A model generated the notes under the pieces. The model did not search any database and was not told the origin of the DNA. It saw only the letters and a program-made list of their open reading frames with translations. This document shows positions 43,064 through 51,829 of a DNA stretch of 64,000 nucleotides, in pieces. Source of the stretch: Emticicia sp. CRIBPO (GTDB lineage Bacteria > Bacteroidota > Bacteroidia > Cytophagales > Spirosomataceae); NCBI RefSeq assembly GCF_009905725.1, contig NZ_JAAAKV010000002.1:124001-188000 (forward strand), given 5' to 3'. The position numbers and the translations under genes were made by a program. Each line of letters starts with the position of its first letter. The stretch's first letter is position 1.

Positions 43064-43255
43064 TTAGGCTGAAAACCCGCCTTCCAATGGAGCATCACTT
43101 GCGGATCCTGCTTTCATGGTAAGCCTGGTAATTTCGCCGTACTTCATCAGCATCGGTGTCTGATATTCCATTTTTTCAACGTGTCTGTTTTCATTTGCAC
43201 TGGTATTGACAGTATCCGCTGCCATGTTTTTACTGTCTGGGTGTAAATTGGTCAT
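43064..43255 (-). CDS. RiPP precursor peptide with lasso-type leader
   Basis: The 63-residue product contains the leader recognition pattern YxxPxLxxxG at residues 31-40 (YQTPMLMKYG), with a Thr at position 46 exactly six residues after the Gly, as in lasso precursors where that Thr is at -2. The putative core would then be residues 48-63 (KAGSASDAPLEGGFSA), with Asp54 at core position 7. If the core starts at Gly50, Glu58 is at position 9, which would also allow a ring. The N-terminal 30 residues are polar and lack a signal peptide. It leads the operon with the cyclase-like gene 17 bp downstream. No leader peptidase (B2) or RRE protein (B1) is found nearby, so the final structure is unknown. 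Confidence 0.78.
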   Translation of the reverse strand: MTNLHPDSKNMAADTVNTSANENRHVEKMEYQTPMLMKYGEITRLTMKAGSASDAPLEGGFSA

Positions 43256-43446
43256 ATGTTATAAATTAATTTGATATTTATTACCATCAACATTTTAGAC
43301 GGAGAAATATCAAAAAGTCACATTTCCCCTGAAATTTTTCCAAAGACTTTATAGAAAATAAAAAAATGGTATCAGAAAATACGGAAGAAGTCTGCAGGCA
43401 GAGAAATGAAATAAAAATACCAATCTCGTTATCAGCCAGATAACGA

Positions 43447-43481
43447 TAAAAAAAGCCGGAGGAATTAAATCTCCGGCCTGA
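43447..43481 (-). terminator. Terminator of the sugar isomerase gene
   Basis: On the minus strand a GCCGGAG / CTCCGGC stem with a 9-nt loop is followed by TTTTTTT. It lies just past the stop codon at 43489. Confidence 0.88.
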
Positions 43482-43488
43482 TGTCCGC

Positions 43489-44391
43489 TTATAAACGGGA
43501 TGACATATATTTTATGTATTCCGGAAAAACCACCTCCGGATTTTCAATTGTGGGATGCCAGCGTTTTTCCCACTCGAAACTGTAGTATCCTTTGTACTTA
43601 TTATCCTTCAGTATTTTGACAGCCTCTGCTATAGGCCCGTTTCCGTCACCTGCTGCCAGGTATTTGAACTTTCCGTCCTGTTCTATGATCCCGTCTTTTA
43701 AATGGGTGTGCCTGATATACGGCTTCAGGGTATCATACATCAGTTGCGGAGATTCTCTTGTGACAATATACATATTAAAGAAGTCCCAGATCAAACCTGT
43801 GTTTTTGGAAGATACATTTTGCATAATCCACAACAGGTCTTTGGAATAAACCACTTCTCCATGGGTTTCCAGTAAGACCGTCACCCCGGTTTTCCCGGCA
43901 AAAGTACCCAGTTCATTCATCCCTGAGGCTATCTTTTCCAGTGTGGCTTCTTTACTGTATTCTTTTGGCAGGTTGTTAGGAAATACCCTCACAAAAGGGC
44001 AGCCCAGTTTCTCAGCCAGTTCAATATAGCCTTTGGCCTGGTCCAGTTCCGTTTTCCGGCGGGTTTCCTCATGAAAATGCAGATTGGCAGAAGAGCCCAG
44101 GTTAACAATAGAAAGGCCTGCATCCTTAAACTTCTTCACGGTTTCCGTTATTCCTTTTCCAGTAAATTCAGGGCATTTCAACAAGTCTATTTCCTTGCCG
44201 AGTCCCCTGAACTCAATTCCGGAATAGCCCCATTTAACGGCATTTGAAATAATTTCATCCAGATTCCAATCCGGGCATCCGAGGGTGGAAAAAGAAAGCT
44301 CGTGCTTTGATTTTAACCAGCTGAAATCAGCATTGATTGAAAAAACCAAAGGAACGGCACTTAGAAAAGTCCTTCTGTTGATCATAAACAA
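43489..44391 (-). CDS. Exported sugar phosphate isomerase/epimerase-like TIM barrel
   Basis: The product has about 300 residues. It opens with a twin-arginine signal (NRRTFLSAVPLVF), so it is probably exported folded. The body is a xylose-isomerase-like/AP-endonuclease-2 TIM barrel; likely metal ligands lie in LLETHGE, WDFFN, RHTHLKD and the FEWEKRW end. Such enzymes act on sugars or inositols and often sit near DUF1080 proteins in Bacteroidota. The ATG at 44385 (starting MINRRT) is an equally good start. The gene stands alone and has a terminator. Confidence 0.85.
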   Translation of the reverse strand: MFMINRRTFLSAVPLVFSINADFSWLKSKHELSFSTLGCPDWNLDEIISNAVKWGYSGIEFRGLGKEIDLLKCPEFTGKGITETVKKFKDAGLSIVNLGSSANLHFHEETRRKTELDQAKGYIELAEKLGCPFVRVFPNNLPKEYSKEATLEKIASGMNELGTFAGKTGVTVLLETHGEVVYSKDLLWIMQNVSSKNTGLIWDFFNMYIVTRESPQLMYDTLKPYIRHTHLKDGIIEQDGKFKYLAAGDGNGPIAEAVKILKDNKYKGYYSFEWEKRWHPTIENPEVVFPEYIKYMSSRL

Positions 44392-44625
44392 TAAGAGGTT
44401 TTATAAAGGTTGAATACGAAAATGTAATCAAATCTAAAAAACTTAAATTCAAAAATGAGATTTTCTCCTCCTTATTTATCTGAATCCAAACGTTTTCTGA
44501 TAAATAAACATAAAAGTCACATAAAGTTTTTACATAATTTAAATACTTTGCCTAGTTTCGTTGTTACAGTTATGTAAGGATCGCATTCCGTTTTATTACA
44601 ACCATTTCTAAATTTTGACCCTCTG

Positions 44626-45228
44626 ATGATTAGATTTTATGGTAGAATTCTGACTCTCGCTGTCTTGATTGTCGTGGCTATTTTTATCTGGGAAAAAATC
44701 AAAGGCATCAGCTTGTTTGGAAATACCCGGACTGAAACTACGCATAATATGGTTTTGAAAGAAATCACCGCGATGGGAAAACTCGAGCTGGCTAAATATT
44801 CTTACCGCGATGTGGTGGAGCAAAAAATCATCCGTGATTACCTTCCTGACCCAAAGGCCATGCTCATTATTCAGGGGGAAGCCATCGGTTGTATTGATCT
44901 TTCGAAAATCAAGGCTGACGACATCGTTTCTGAGGGCGATACCATTATTATCAATATGCCTGATCCGGAAATCTGCAATCATAAAATAGACCATTCAAAA
45001 TCAAAGATATACCATACAGAATATGCTTTTATGAATGAAAAACTGCTGATGGAAGAGGCGTATAAAAAAGCGGAGCAGCAGATTTTTGAAACCGCCCTGG
45101 CTTCTGACATCCTGGAACAGACCAAAAAGAACGCTGAAATGGTTTTAAAGCCGCTTCTTGAAAATGCTTCAGGTAAAAAAGTGGTATTGAAATATAAGCT
45201 CCGGTCAACACTGGAGCGACTAAAATAA
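44626..45228 (+). CDS. DUF4230 membrane-anchored protein
   Basis: The 200-residue product has one N-terminal membrane helix (ILTLAVLIVVAIFIW) followed by a soluble part with the DUF4230 pattern, in which VLKEITAMGKLELAKYSYRDVVE lies near residues 42-64. The family is common in Bacteroidota and its function is unknown; the domain has a band-7-like flavour to my eye. It precedes a secreted hydrolase gene by 31 bp on the same strand. Confidence 0.85.
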   Translation: MIRFYGRILTLAVLIVVAIFIWEKIKGISLFGNTRTETTHNMVLKEITAMGKLELAKYSYRDVVEQKIIRDYLPDPKAMLIIQGEAIGCIDLSKIKADDIVSEGDTIIINMPDPEICNHKIDHSKSKIYHTEYAFMNEKLLMEEAYKKAEQQIFETALASDILEQTKKNAEMVLKPLLENASGKKVVLKYKLRSTLERLK

Positions 45229-45259
45229 AATCATCAATCAATTAAAACCGGTTATTATT

Positions 45260-46105
45260 ATGTTTAAAAAAGTTCTTCTGACACTTTCAGTTCTGACCGC
45301 AGGATTTTCTTCGTTTTCTCAATCCTGTTGTGAAATGGTTTTTGCATCCAACGACGGCAACATGTCTGCTTTTGTGGCTGATGCTAATTTCAGAAATATG
45401 CACCCGAGCCCGCTTCCTTATGTACATATCAGTGAGTTCGGCGGTGAAATGATCCAGATAAATACTTCGGGAGAAAAAGCCAATGCTTATCTTATAAAAT
45501 CCAGGGTAAAATCAGATAAATGGCTGTTTGTCTACCAGGAATGGTGGGGTTTGAACGATCACATCAAAAAACAGGCAGAAGTGTTTTACAAGGACCTGGG
45601 ACAATCTGTTAATGTACTGGCCCTGGACATGTATGATGGAAAAATCGCCACCAACCCCGGAGATGCGGGACAGTACATGCAGTCTGCGAAAGAGGACCGC
45701 CTGGAAGCCATCATGAAAGGCGGGATAGATTTTGCCGGGAAAAAGGCAAAAATTGCGAGTGTGGGCTGGTGTTTCGGAGGAAGCCTTTCGCTTAAATCAG
45801 CTATTCTTGAAGGAAAGCAGGCTGTCGGCTGCGTGATGTATTATGGCATGCCCGTAAAAGATATCGCTAAACTAAAAACATTGAATACCGATGTGCTGGG
45901 GTTGTTCGCCACCGAGCAATGGATTTCAAAAGAAGTCATCGAAGAATTTGCAGCCAATATGAAAGCCGCCGGTGAAAAACTGGACTACAAGATTTTTAAC
46001 GCTGCCCATGCTTTTGCCAACCCGAGCAATGCCAAGTTTGATGCCGAAGCTGCCGGTGAAGCCTATGCCCTGGCTATCAATTATCTGAAAAAGAAATTAA
46101 AGTAA
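45260..46105 (+). CDS. Secreted dienelactone hydrolase family protein, Asp position altered
   Basis: The product has 281 residues and a signal peptide (MFKKVLLTLSVLTAGFSSFSQS). It belongs to the alpha/beta-hydrolase family with a Cys nucleophile: SVGWCFGGS is the elbow and NAAHAFANP supplies the His. The third member of the usual triad is an Asp in a GxxDxxV strand; here the matching stretch reads LFATEQWIS, so Asp is replaced, probably by Gln or Glu. The protein may therefore be less active or use another acid. It starts 31 bp after the DUF4230 gene and ends a short transcript. Confidence 0.85.
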   Translation: MFKKVLLTLSVLTAGFSSFSQSCCEMVFASNDGNMSAFVADANFRNMHPSPLPYVHISEFGGEMIQINTSGEKANAYLIKSRVKSDKWLFVYQEWWGLNDHIKKQAEVFYKDLGQSVNVLALDMYDGKIATNPGDAGQYMQSAKEDRLEAIMKGGIDFAGKKAKIASVGWCFGGSLSLKSAILEGKQAVGCVMYYGMPVKDIAKLKTLNTDVLGLFATEQWISKEVIEEFAANMKAAGEKLDYKIFNAAHAFANPSNAKFDAEAAGEAYALAINYLKKKLK

Positions 46106-46472
46106 CAGGAACGCCCGGCGGTTTTCATAAGTCACCGGCAAGCTGAATTGGAAACTACGGGGCTTTTTCTGATAGGAAAAGGCCATACTAAATGAGGTTA
46201 AGGGCATATTCAAGACTATTTGTCAGTATTCCAGGGCCAAAAGTCCATGTAATTCAAAATCAGAATAACCCACTAATAACCAACATTTTAAATACGATAT
46301 TCCGTGTACCCGGCTTGACCCGGTTGTCTGCCAAATTGACCATTCTTACCTAAAAAAAGATTTGCTGCACTATTCTTGCAGACAAACCGTTTGAAATAAG
46401 TAAATTTGCATTTTCCCTGAAAGTAAAATATTTACTAAACAGAAATATAATACTATATATAAAGATATTACG
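46106..46472. other. Intergenic region ahead of secA
   Basis: Some 367 bp hold no gene. Short repeated pieces of CGGCTTGACC and CGGTTG type lie near 46310-46325. The end carries the secA promoter at 46376-46408. No tRNA or stable hairpin stands out. Confidence 0.55.
46376..46408 (+). promoter_or_regulatory. Candidate secA promoter
   Basis: TTG at 46376-46378 and TAAATTTG at 46401-46408 are 22 bp apart, near the phylum consensus. The start codon follows 64 bp later. Confidence 0.6.
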
Positions 46473-49400
46473 ATGTTTAATTTTTTAACTAAAAGCATTA
46501 CCAAAGTATTTGGTACGAAATCAGACAGAGACGTTAAGGAGCTTAATCCTTATGTAGACGCTACCAATCTTGAGTTTGCAAAACTGCAGAACTTATCGAA
46601 TGATGAGTTCAGAGCCAAAACCAAAGAGCTTCAGGATTACATCCAGGAAAGACTTTCGGTAATCGATAATGAAGTAAAATCGCTGAAGGAAGGATTGGAT
46701 AACAATCCTGAACAAACGGTGGATCAGAAAGAGTTTGTCTTCAAGAAGATTGACGAACTTAAAATCAAACGCAATGAAGAGCTTGAAAAAGTCTTATTGG
46801 ATATACTTCCGAGAGGCTTTGCGATTGTGAAAGAAACCGCCAGAAGATTCAAAGAAAATGAAACCATCACGGTAACAGCTACTCATCTTGACAGGGAGCT
46901 GGCCATGAAAAAGTCTCATATAGAAATCCAGGGAGATAAAGCCATCTGGAAAAACGAATGGCTGGCTGCAGGTACTCTTGTGAAATGGGACATGCTTCAC
47001 TATGACGTTCAGATCATCGGTGGTGCGGCTCTTCATAAAGGCAATATCTCAGAAATGGCTACAGGTGAAGGTAAAACACTCGTGGCAACTTTCCCGGCAT
47101 TCCTTAATGCCCTTGCAGGCAAAGGCGTTCACATTGTAACCGTCAATGATTACCTGGCACGACGTGACTCTGAGTGGATGGGGCCTATCTTTGAATTTAA
47201 CGGTATTACCTGTGATTGTATAGATAAACACCCTGCCAACTCGCAAGCCAGAAGGTCTGCCTACAATGCAGGAATCGTTTACGGAACCAACAATGAATTC
47301 GGCTTTGACTACCTTCGTGACAACATGGTGAATGACCCTCAGGAAATGGTGCAAAGAGAACACCACTACGCGATGGTCGATGAGGTTGACTCCGTTTTGA
47401 TTGATGATGCCCGTACTCCGCTGATTATCAGTGGCCCTATGACCAAGAAAAACGATGATGAGCTTTTCAATACACTTAAACCAAGGGTTTCTCAGATTGT
47501 TGAAATGCAGAAAAACCTGGTTAACAATTATCTGATTGAAGCTAAAAAGCAAATAGCTGCAGGAAATAAAAAAGAAGGAGGGCTGGCCTTGTTCAGAGCC
47601 TTCAGGGGTTTACCTAAAAACAAGCCTTTGATCAAATTCCTTTCTGAAGTAGGTAACAAAAAACTGCTTCTTGAAACTGAGGCCATCTACCTGGCAGAAA
47701 ACCAGAAACTGATGCCGGAAGCAGATGCTCCCCTCTATTTCACTATTGAAGAAAAAAACAATTCAGTTGAATTGACCGATAAAGGTATTGACTACCTGAC
47801 AGGACACGATAATGACCCAAATTTCTTCGTGATGCCGGATTTGAGTATCACAATGGCGGAAATCGAAAATTCTGACCTGGTTGAACAGGAAAAAATCCTT
47901 AAAAAGGACGAACTGATCAGAGACTACTCTACCAAAGCTGAGCGTATTCACGCAGTCAACCAGCTCCTTAAAGCCTACACCCTGTTTGAAAAAGACGTGG
48001 AGTATGTCCTGATGGATGGTAAAGTGAAGATTGTGGATGAGCAGACAGGTCGTATCATGGATGGCCGTCGCTGGTCAGACGGGCTCCACCAGGCTGTTGA
48101 AGCCAAGGAGAACGTAAAAGTGGAAGATTCTACCCAGACTTACGCTACGATTACCTTACAGAACTACTTCAGGATGTATCACAAACTGGCCGGTATGACC
48201 GGTACAGCTGAAACTGAGGCAGGTGAATTCTGGAAAATATACAAACTAGATGTAGTTACGATACCAACCAACCGTAACATCATCAGGAATGACCACCAGG
48301 ATAAAGTTTATAAAACCGTAAGAGAGAAATACAACGCCGTAGCTGACGAAATCGTGGAAATGGTTTCTATTGGTCGCCCGGTACTGGTAGGTACTACTTC
48401 GGTTGAAAACTCTGAGCTGATCAGCCGTATGCTGACAATGAAGAAAATCCCGCACCAGGTATTGAACGCCAAGCAACACGCCCGTGAAGCAGACATCGTG
48501 GCCGAAGCCGGTAAGCCGGGAACTGTAACCATCGCCACCAATATGGCCGGTAGAGGTACCGATATCAAGCTGACCGTCGACAGCCGCAATTCAGGTGGTC
48601 TGGCCATTATCGGTACAGAAAGACACGAATCAAGAAGGGTCGACAGACAGCTGAGAGGTCGTGCGGGACGCCAGGGAGACCCGGGTTCTTCACAGTTCTT
48701 CGTCAGTCTTGAAGACGGCCTGATGCGTATGTTCGGGTCAGACAGGATTGCGAAAGTGATGGACAGAATGGGTATGGAAGAAGGTGAAGTGATTCAACAC
48801 TCCATGATCACCAACTCGATCGAAAGAGCACAAAGAAAAGTAGAAGAAAATAACTTTGGTATCCGTAAGCGTCTGATCGAATATGATGATGTCATGAACA
48901 TTCAGCGTGATACCATCTACAAAAGAAGGAAAAATGCCCTTTTCGGAGACCGGCTTTCACTCGATATCGCCAATATTATCTATGATACCTGTGCCGACAT
49001 CGTTTCTATCGCCAATCGCAATTACGATGAGTTTGAAGTAAGAAGCATGCAGAAATTAGGCTTCCAGCCTGAAATCAGCAGGGAAGAATTCAACAAACTG
49101 GGCGACAAAGTAACAGAGACACTTTACAACCTGGCTGAGAAGCACTATAAAATCAAGAACGATGCCATCAGGGCCAATATCGTCAATGTGCTTAACAATG
49201 TCAAAAACGACAGACAGATACAGTCAGACGAGCCGTTTATGGCAGTTGTAAGCGACGGCAATCAAAGTATTGCGGTATTCTGCGACATCAAAAAAACGCT
49301 TGAAACCGAAGGTCGTGAGCTGATCCTCGAAATGGAAAAAAGCATCACTTTAGGACTGATCGACCAGGAATGGAAGGAGCACCTGAGAGACATGGACGAC

Positions 49401-49787
49401 CTGAAGCAATCGGTACAAAATGCCTCTTACGAACAGAAAGACCCTTTACTGATCTATAAATTTGAAGCCGTCGAGTTATTCAGAAACTTCCTGAACAAAG
49501 TCAACAGCGATACGGTAAGCTTCCTGGTCAAAGCGGGAATTGCCGAACTGAGATTCCATCAGTCGTCACCGGTGAAAGTCGATAAGCCGAAATTGTCAAC
49601 CAACCGTGCGGATGAAGATGGGGAGTCTTCAGGAGCAGTGATGCTTGCCCCGGCAAAATCTCAGAAAGTAGCCAATAGAAATGACAAAGTGAATGTCCAG
49701 TACAGAGACGGTTCCGTTAAAAAAGATGTCAAATTCAAATATGTTGAAGAAGACGTCCTGAGTGGCAACGCCGTTTTGGTGGATTAA
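46473..49787 (+). CDS. secA: Preprotein translocase ATPase SecA
   Basis: SecA drives unfolded proteins through SecYEG by ATP hydrolysis. The Walker A motif ATGEGKT is at residues 196-202, the DEVD (Walker B) motif follows at about residue 305 in MVDEVDSVLIDDARTP, and the helicase-like second domain has TNMAGRGTDIKL. The length of 1104 residues is about 200 more than in E. coli; Bacteroidota SecA has extra segments, such as at about residues 50-115 and 350-400. The C-terminus lacks the Cys-rich zinc domain. It is monocistronic, with a promoter upstream and a terminator at 49805-49838. Confidence 0.97.
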   Translation: MFNFLTKSITKVFGTKSDRDVKELNPYVDATNLEFAKLQNLSNDEFRAKTKELQDYIQERLSVIDNEVKSLKEGLDNNPEQTVDQKEFVFKKIDELKIKRNEELEKVLLDILPRGFAIVKETARRFKENETITVTATHLDRELAMKKSHIEIQGDKAIWKNEWLAAGTLVKWDMLHYDVQIIGGAALHKGNISEMATGEGKTLVATFPAFLNALAGKGVHIVTVNDYLARRDSEWMGPIFEFNGITCDCIDKHPANSQARRSAYNAGIVYGTNNEFGFDYLRDNMVNDPQEMVQREHHYAMVDEVDSVLIDDARTPLIISGPMTKKNDDELFNTLKPRVSQIVEMQKNLVNNYLIEAKKQIAAGNKKEGGLALFRAFRGLPKNKPLIKFLSEVGNKKLLLETEAIYLAENQKLMPEADAPLYFTIEEKNNSVELTDKGIDYLTGHDNDPNFFVMPDLSITMAEIENSDLVEQEKILKKDELIRDYSTKAERIHAVNQLLKAYTLFEKDVEYVLMDGKVKIVDEQTGRIMDGRRWSDGLHQAVEAKENVKVEDSTQTYATITLQNYFRMYHKLAGMTGTAETEAGEFWKIYKLDVVTIPTNRNIIRNDHQDKVYKTVREKYNAVADEIVEMVSIGRPVLVGTTSVENSELISRMLTMKKIPHQVLNAKQHAREADIVAEAGKPGTVTIATNMAGRGTDIKLTVDSRNSGGLAIIGTERHESRRVDRQLRGRAGRQGDPGSSQFFVSLEDGLMRMFGSDRIAKVMDRMGMEEGEVIQHSMITNSIERAQRKVEENNFGIRKRLIEYDDVMNIQRDTIYKRRKNALFGDRLSLDIANIIYDTCADIVSIANRNYDEFEVRSMQKLGFQPEISREEFNKLGDKVTETLYNLAEKHYKIKNDAIRANIVNVLNNVKNDRQIQSDEPFMAVVSDGNQSIAVFCDIKKTLETEGRELILEMEKSITLGLIDQEWKEHLRDMDDLKQSVQNASYEQKDPLLIYKFEAVELFRNFLNKVNSDTVSFLVKAGIAELRFHQSSPVKVDKPKLSTNRADEDGESSGAVMLAPAKSQKVANRNDKVNVQYRDGSVKKDVKFKYVEEDVLSGNAVLVD

Positions 49788-49804
49788 TTTTCTATAAATC
49801 CTTT

Positions 49805-49838
49805 AAAAGACCTTCTGGATTTATCCGGAGGGTCTTTT
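49805..49838 (+). terminator. Terminator of secA
   Basis: AAAAGACC (49805-49812) and GGTCTTTT (49831-49838) with further inner pairing form a long stem with a 4-nt loop, ending in a T run. It starts 18 bp past the stop codon. Confidence 0.88.
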
Positions 49839-49896
49839 CTGTTCAACACAATTGGCAAGGCTTAATTGTACTGATTCTAAAGTAGCGGAAGGACTG

Positions 49897-49925
49897 TTTT
49901 GAATCAATTTTTGGGGTTATTTTTG
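49897..49925 (+). promoter_or_regulatory. Promoter of nadA
   Basis: TTTTG (49897-49901) and TATTTTTG (49918-49925) are 16 bp apart, 22 bp before the start codon. This fits the local pattern well. Confidence 0.65.
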
Positions 49926-49947
49926 TTCATTAAATAACAGAGCTTCT

Positions 49948-50919
49948 ATGTCCGATACCTTAATAACAGAAAAAATAGATTACGTAGCAGAGATTGCACG
50001 GCTGAAGAAAGAGAAAAATGCCGTCATTCTTGCTCATTACTACCAGACAGCCGACATACAGGATGTAGCCGACTACATTGGCGACAGTCTGGGTTTATCA
50101 CAACAGGCAGCTAAAACCGAAGCCGACATCATCGTTTTTGCCGGAGTAAGATTCATGGCAGAAACAGCCAAAATATTGTCTCCAACAAAGAAGGTGGTCT
50201 TACCTGATATCAATGCGGGCTGCTCACTGGAAGAATCAGCCCCGGCTGATAAATTCAAAGCATTTAAAGATCAGTATCCTGATGCCCTTGTCATTTCATA
50301 CGTCAACTGTTCTGCTGAGCTGAAAACCCTCACGGACATTGTATGCACAAGTACCAATGCCGTAAAAATCGTTGAAAGCTTACCGAAAGACCAGCAGATC
50401 ATCTTTGCTCCTGATAAAAACCTGGGGGCCTACATCAATCGTGTAACGGGAAGAAACATGATCCTGTGGGATGGGGCCTGTATGGTACACGAAACTTTCT
50501 CAGGTAAAATGATTCAAGACCTTAAGGTCAAGCATCCGGCGGCCCTGGTCATTGCCCACCCTGAAAGTGAGCAATCTGTCCTTGATCATGCTGATTATAT
50601 CGGCTCTACCACCGGATTGCTGAAGTATACCATAAGTAATCCTAATAATGAGTTTATTGTCGCTACAGAATCAGGCATTCTTCATCAGATGAGAAAAGCC
50701 TCTCCTGGCAAGAAATTCCATGTGGCCCCTACTTCAAGAAACGGACATGCCTGCAAAGCCTGCTCAGACTGCCCGCATATGAAGTTAAACACCATGGCAA
50801 AACTCTATTATTGCCTGAAAGACGAAACTCCGGAAATTATTCTGCCGCAATCAATTATTGAGGCGGCTCAAAAGCCTATCGAAAGAATGCTGGAGATTTC
50901 TGCTCAATTCGGATTGTAA
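49948..50919 (+). CDS. nadA: Quinolinate synthase (NadA)
   Basis: NadA condenses iminoaspartate with dihydroxyacetone phosphate to quinolinate, using a [4Fe-4S] cluster. The three clusters of Cys expected of the family are present: one in GCSLEESAP (about residue 93), one in VNCSAEL (about 120), one near the end in [13 protein letters not shown] (about 270). The [21 protein letters not shown] start is typical. The length of 323 residues is normal. It has its own promoter and a terminator, so it forms a single transcription unit. nadB is not adjacent. Confidence 0.96.
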   Translation: MSDTLITEKIDYVAEIARLKKEKNAVILAHYYQTADIQDVADYIGDSLGLSQQAAKTEADIIVFAGVRFMAETAKILSPTKKVVLPDINAGCSLEESAPADKFKAFKDQYPDALVISYVNCSAELKTLTDIVCTSTNAVKIVESLPKDQQIIFAPDKNLGAYINRVTGRNMILWDGACMVHETFSGKMIQDLKVKHPAALVIAHPESEQSVLDHADYIGSTTGLLKYTISNPNNEFIVATESGILHQMRKASPGKKFHVAPTSRNGHACKACSDCPHMKLNTMAKLYYCLKDETPEIILPQSIIEAAQKPIERMLEISAQFGL

Positions 50920-50941
50920 TCCTTTTTGAAAAATAATATTT

Positions 50942-50968
50942 AAAAAAGCGGCTACGGGCCGCTTTTTT
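50942..50968 (+). terminator. Terminator of nadA
   Basis: AAAAAAGCGGC / GCCGCTTTTTT with a 5-nt loop and a T run, 23 bp past the nadA stop. Confidence 0.93.
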
Positions 50969-51052
50969 GTTGAATTAATTGAAATAAAAGTTTTCTTGAT
51001 AAATTCATAATTGTTTGCTTATTTACCGACTGCAAACTTAAACCCGCTCATT

Positions 51053-51781
51053 ATGCAAAACCTAAACCAGCAACTTAAAAACACCTTGTTTATTGACATT
51101 GAAACGGTGTCCAGCCATGCTTCATTTACTGAAATGGATGACCGGAAGCAAAAGCTATGGGAGAAAAAATCTTCTACATTTAAAAGCGATACAGATAAAA
51201 CTCCTCAGGATTTTTTCCAGGAAAAGGCAGCCATTTTTGCCGAATTCGGAAAAGTCATTTGTATAGGCATGGGGGCCTTTTATGAAAATAAGGAGGGTGA
51301 ACTTTGCTTTAAGGTCAAATCACTGGGTGGCGACGATGAGAAAGCCCTCTTAATCGATTTTAAGAACATCATTGAAGACCATAAATCAAAAAAAGACCTC
51401 ATCCTTTGTGCCCACAACGGAAAGGAATTCGATTTTCCTTATTTATGCAGGAGAATGCTGGTCAATGGTATAACCCTGCCGCATATTCTGAAAATATCAG
51501 GAAAAAAGCCGTGGGAAATTAACCATGTTGATACGATGGAGCTATGGAAATTCGGTGACTATAAGCACTTCACTTCCCTTGATCTGCTTTCTGCCATCTT
51601 TGACATACCTTCCAGCAAGTCCGAAATAGACGGTTCTGACGTAAACAGGGTGTATTATGAAGAAAAAGATCTGGAAAAAATACAAAAATACTGCAGGGCG
51701 GATGTAGTGGTATTGGCTCAGCTTTTTCTGAAACTCAACGGAGAGGGCCTTATTCCTGAAGAGAGAATATTTCAATCTTAA
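51053..51781 (+). CDS. 3'-5' exonuclease of the DnaQ-like (DEDDy) superfamily
   Basis: The product has 242 residues from the ATG at 51053; an upstream in-frame start at 51011 is less likely as it adds no conserved part. Exo I is FIDIETVS (Asp, Glu), Exo II is CAHNGKEFDFPYL (Asp), and Exo III is YCRADVVVL, giving a DEDDy set with the Tyr. Proteins like this are named PolB-like 3'-5' exonucleases and probably act on DNA or RNA 3' ends, in repair. The gene is alone and has its own terminator. Confidence 0.86.
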   Translation: MQNLNQQLKNTLFIDIETVSSHASFTEMDDRKQKLWEKKSSTFKSDTDKTPQDFFQEKAAIFAEFGKVICIGMGAFYENKEGELCFKVKSLGGDDEKALLIDFKNIIEDHKSKKDLILCAHNGKEFDFPYLCRRMLVNGITLPHILKISGKKPWEINHVDTMELWKFGDYKHFTSLDLLSAIFDIPSSKSEIDGSDVNRVYYEEKDLEKIQKYCRADVVVLAQLFLKLNGEGLIPEERIFQS

Positions 51782-51783
51782 AA

Positions 51784-51811
51784 AAAATGCCGGAATTATT
51801 TCCGGCATTTT
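51784..51811. terminator. Bidirectional terminator
   Basis: AAAATGCCGGAA / TTCCGGCATTTT with a short loop and T-rich ends lies between the convergent exonuclease and FKBP genes. Confidence 0.88.
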
Positions 51812-51829
51812 CTGTTAGTATCTGTCCTG

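Noticed and set aside
37156-44391. Single large gene cluster joining the C25 protein, the RiPP genes, the sugar isomerase and DUF1080
   Set aside because: Genes are in opposite directions, with terminators at 40433-40462 and 43447-43481, so only the three RiPP genes form a unit.
46106-46472. Possible tRNA or small RNA before secA
   Set aside because: No cloverleaf or strong hairpin could be drawn; only a promoter is supported.
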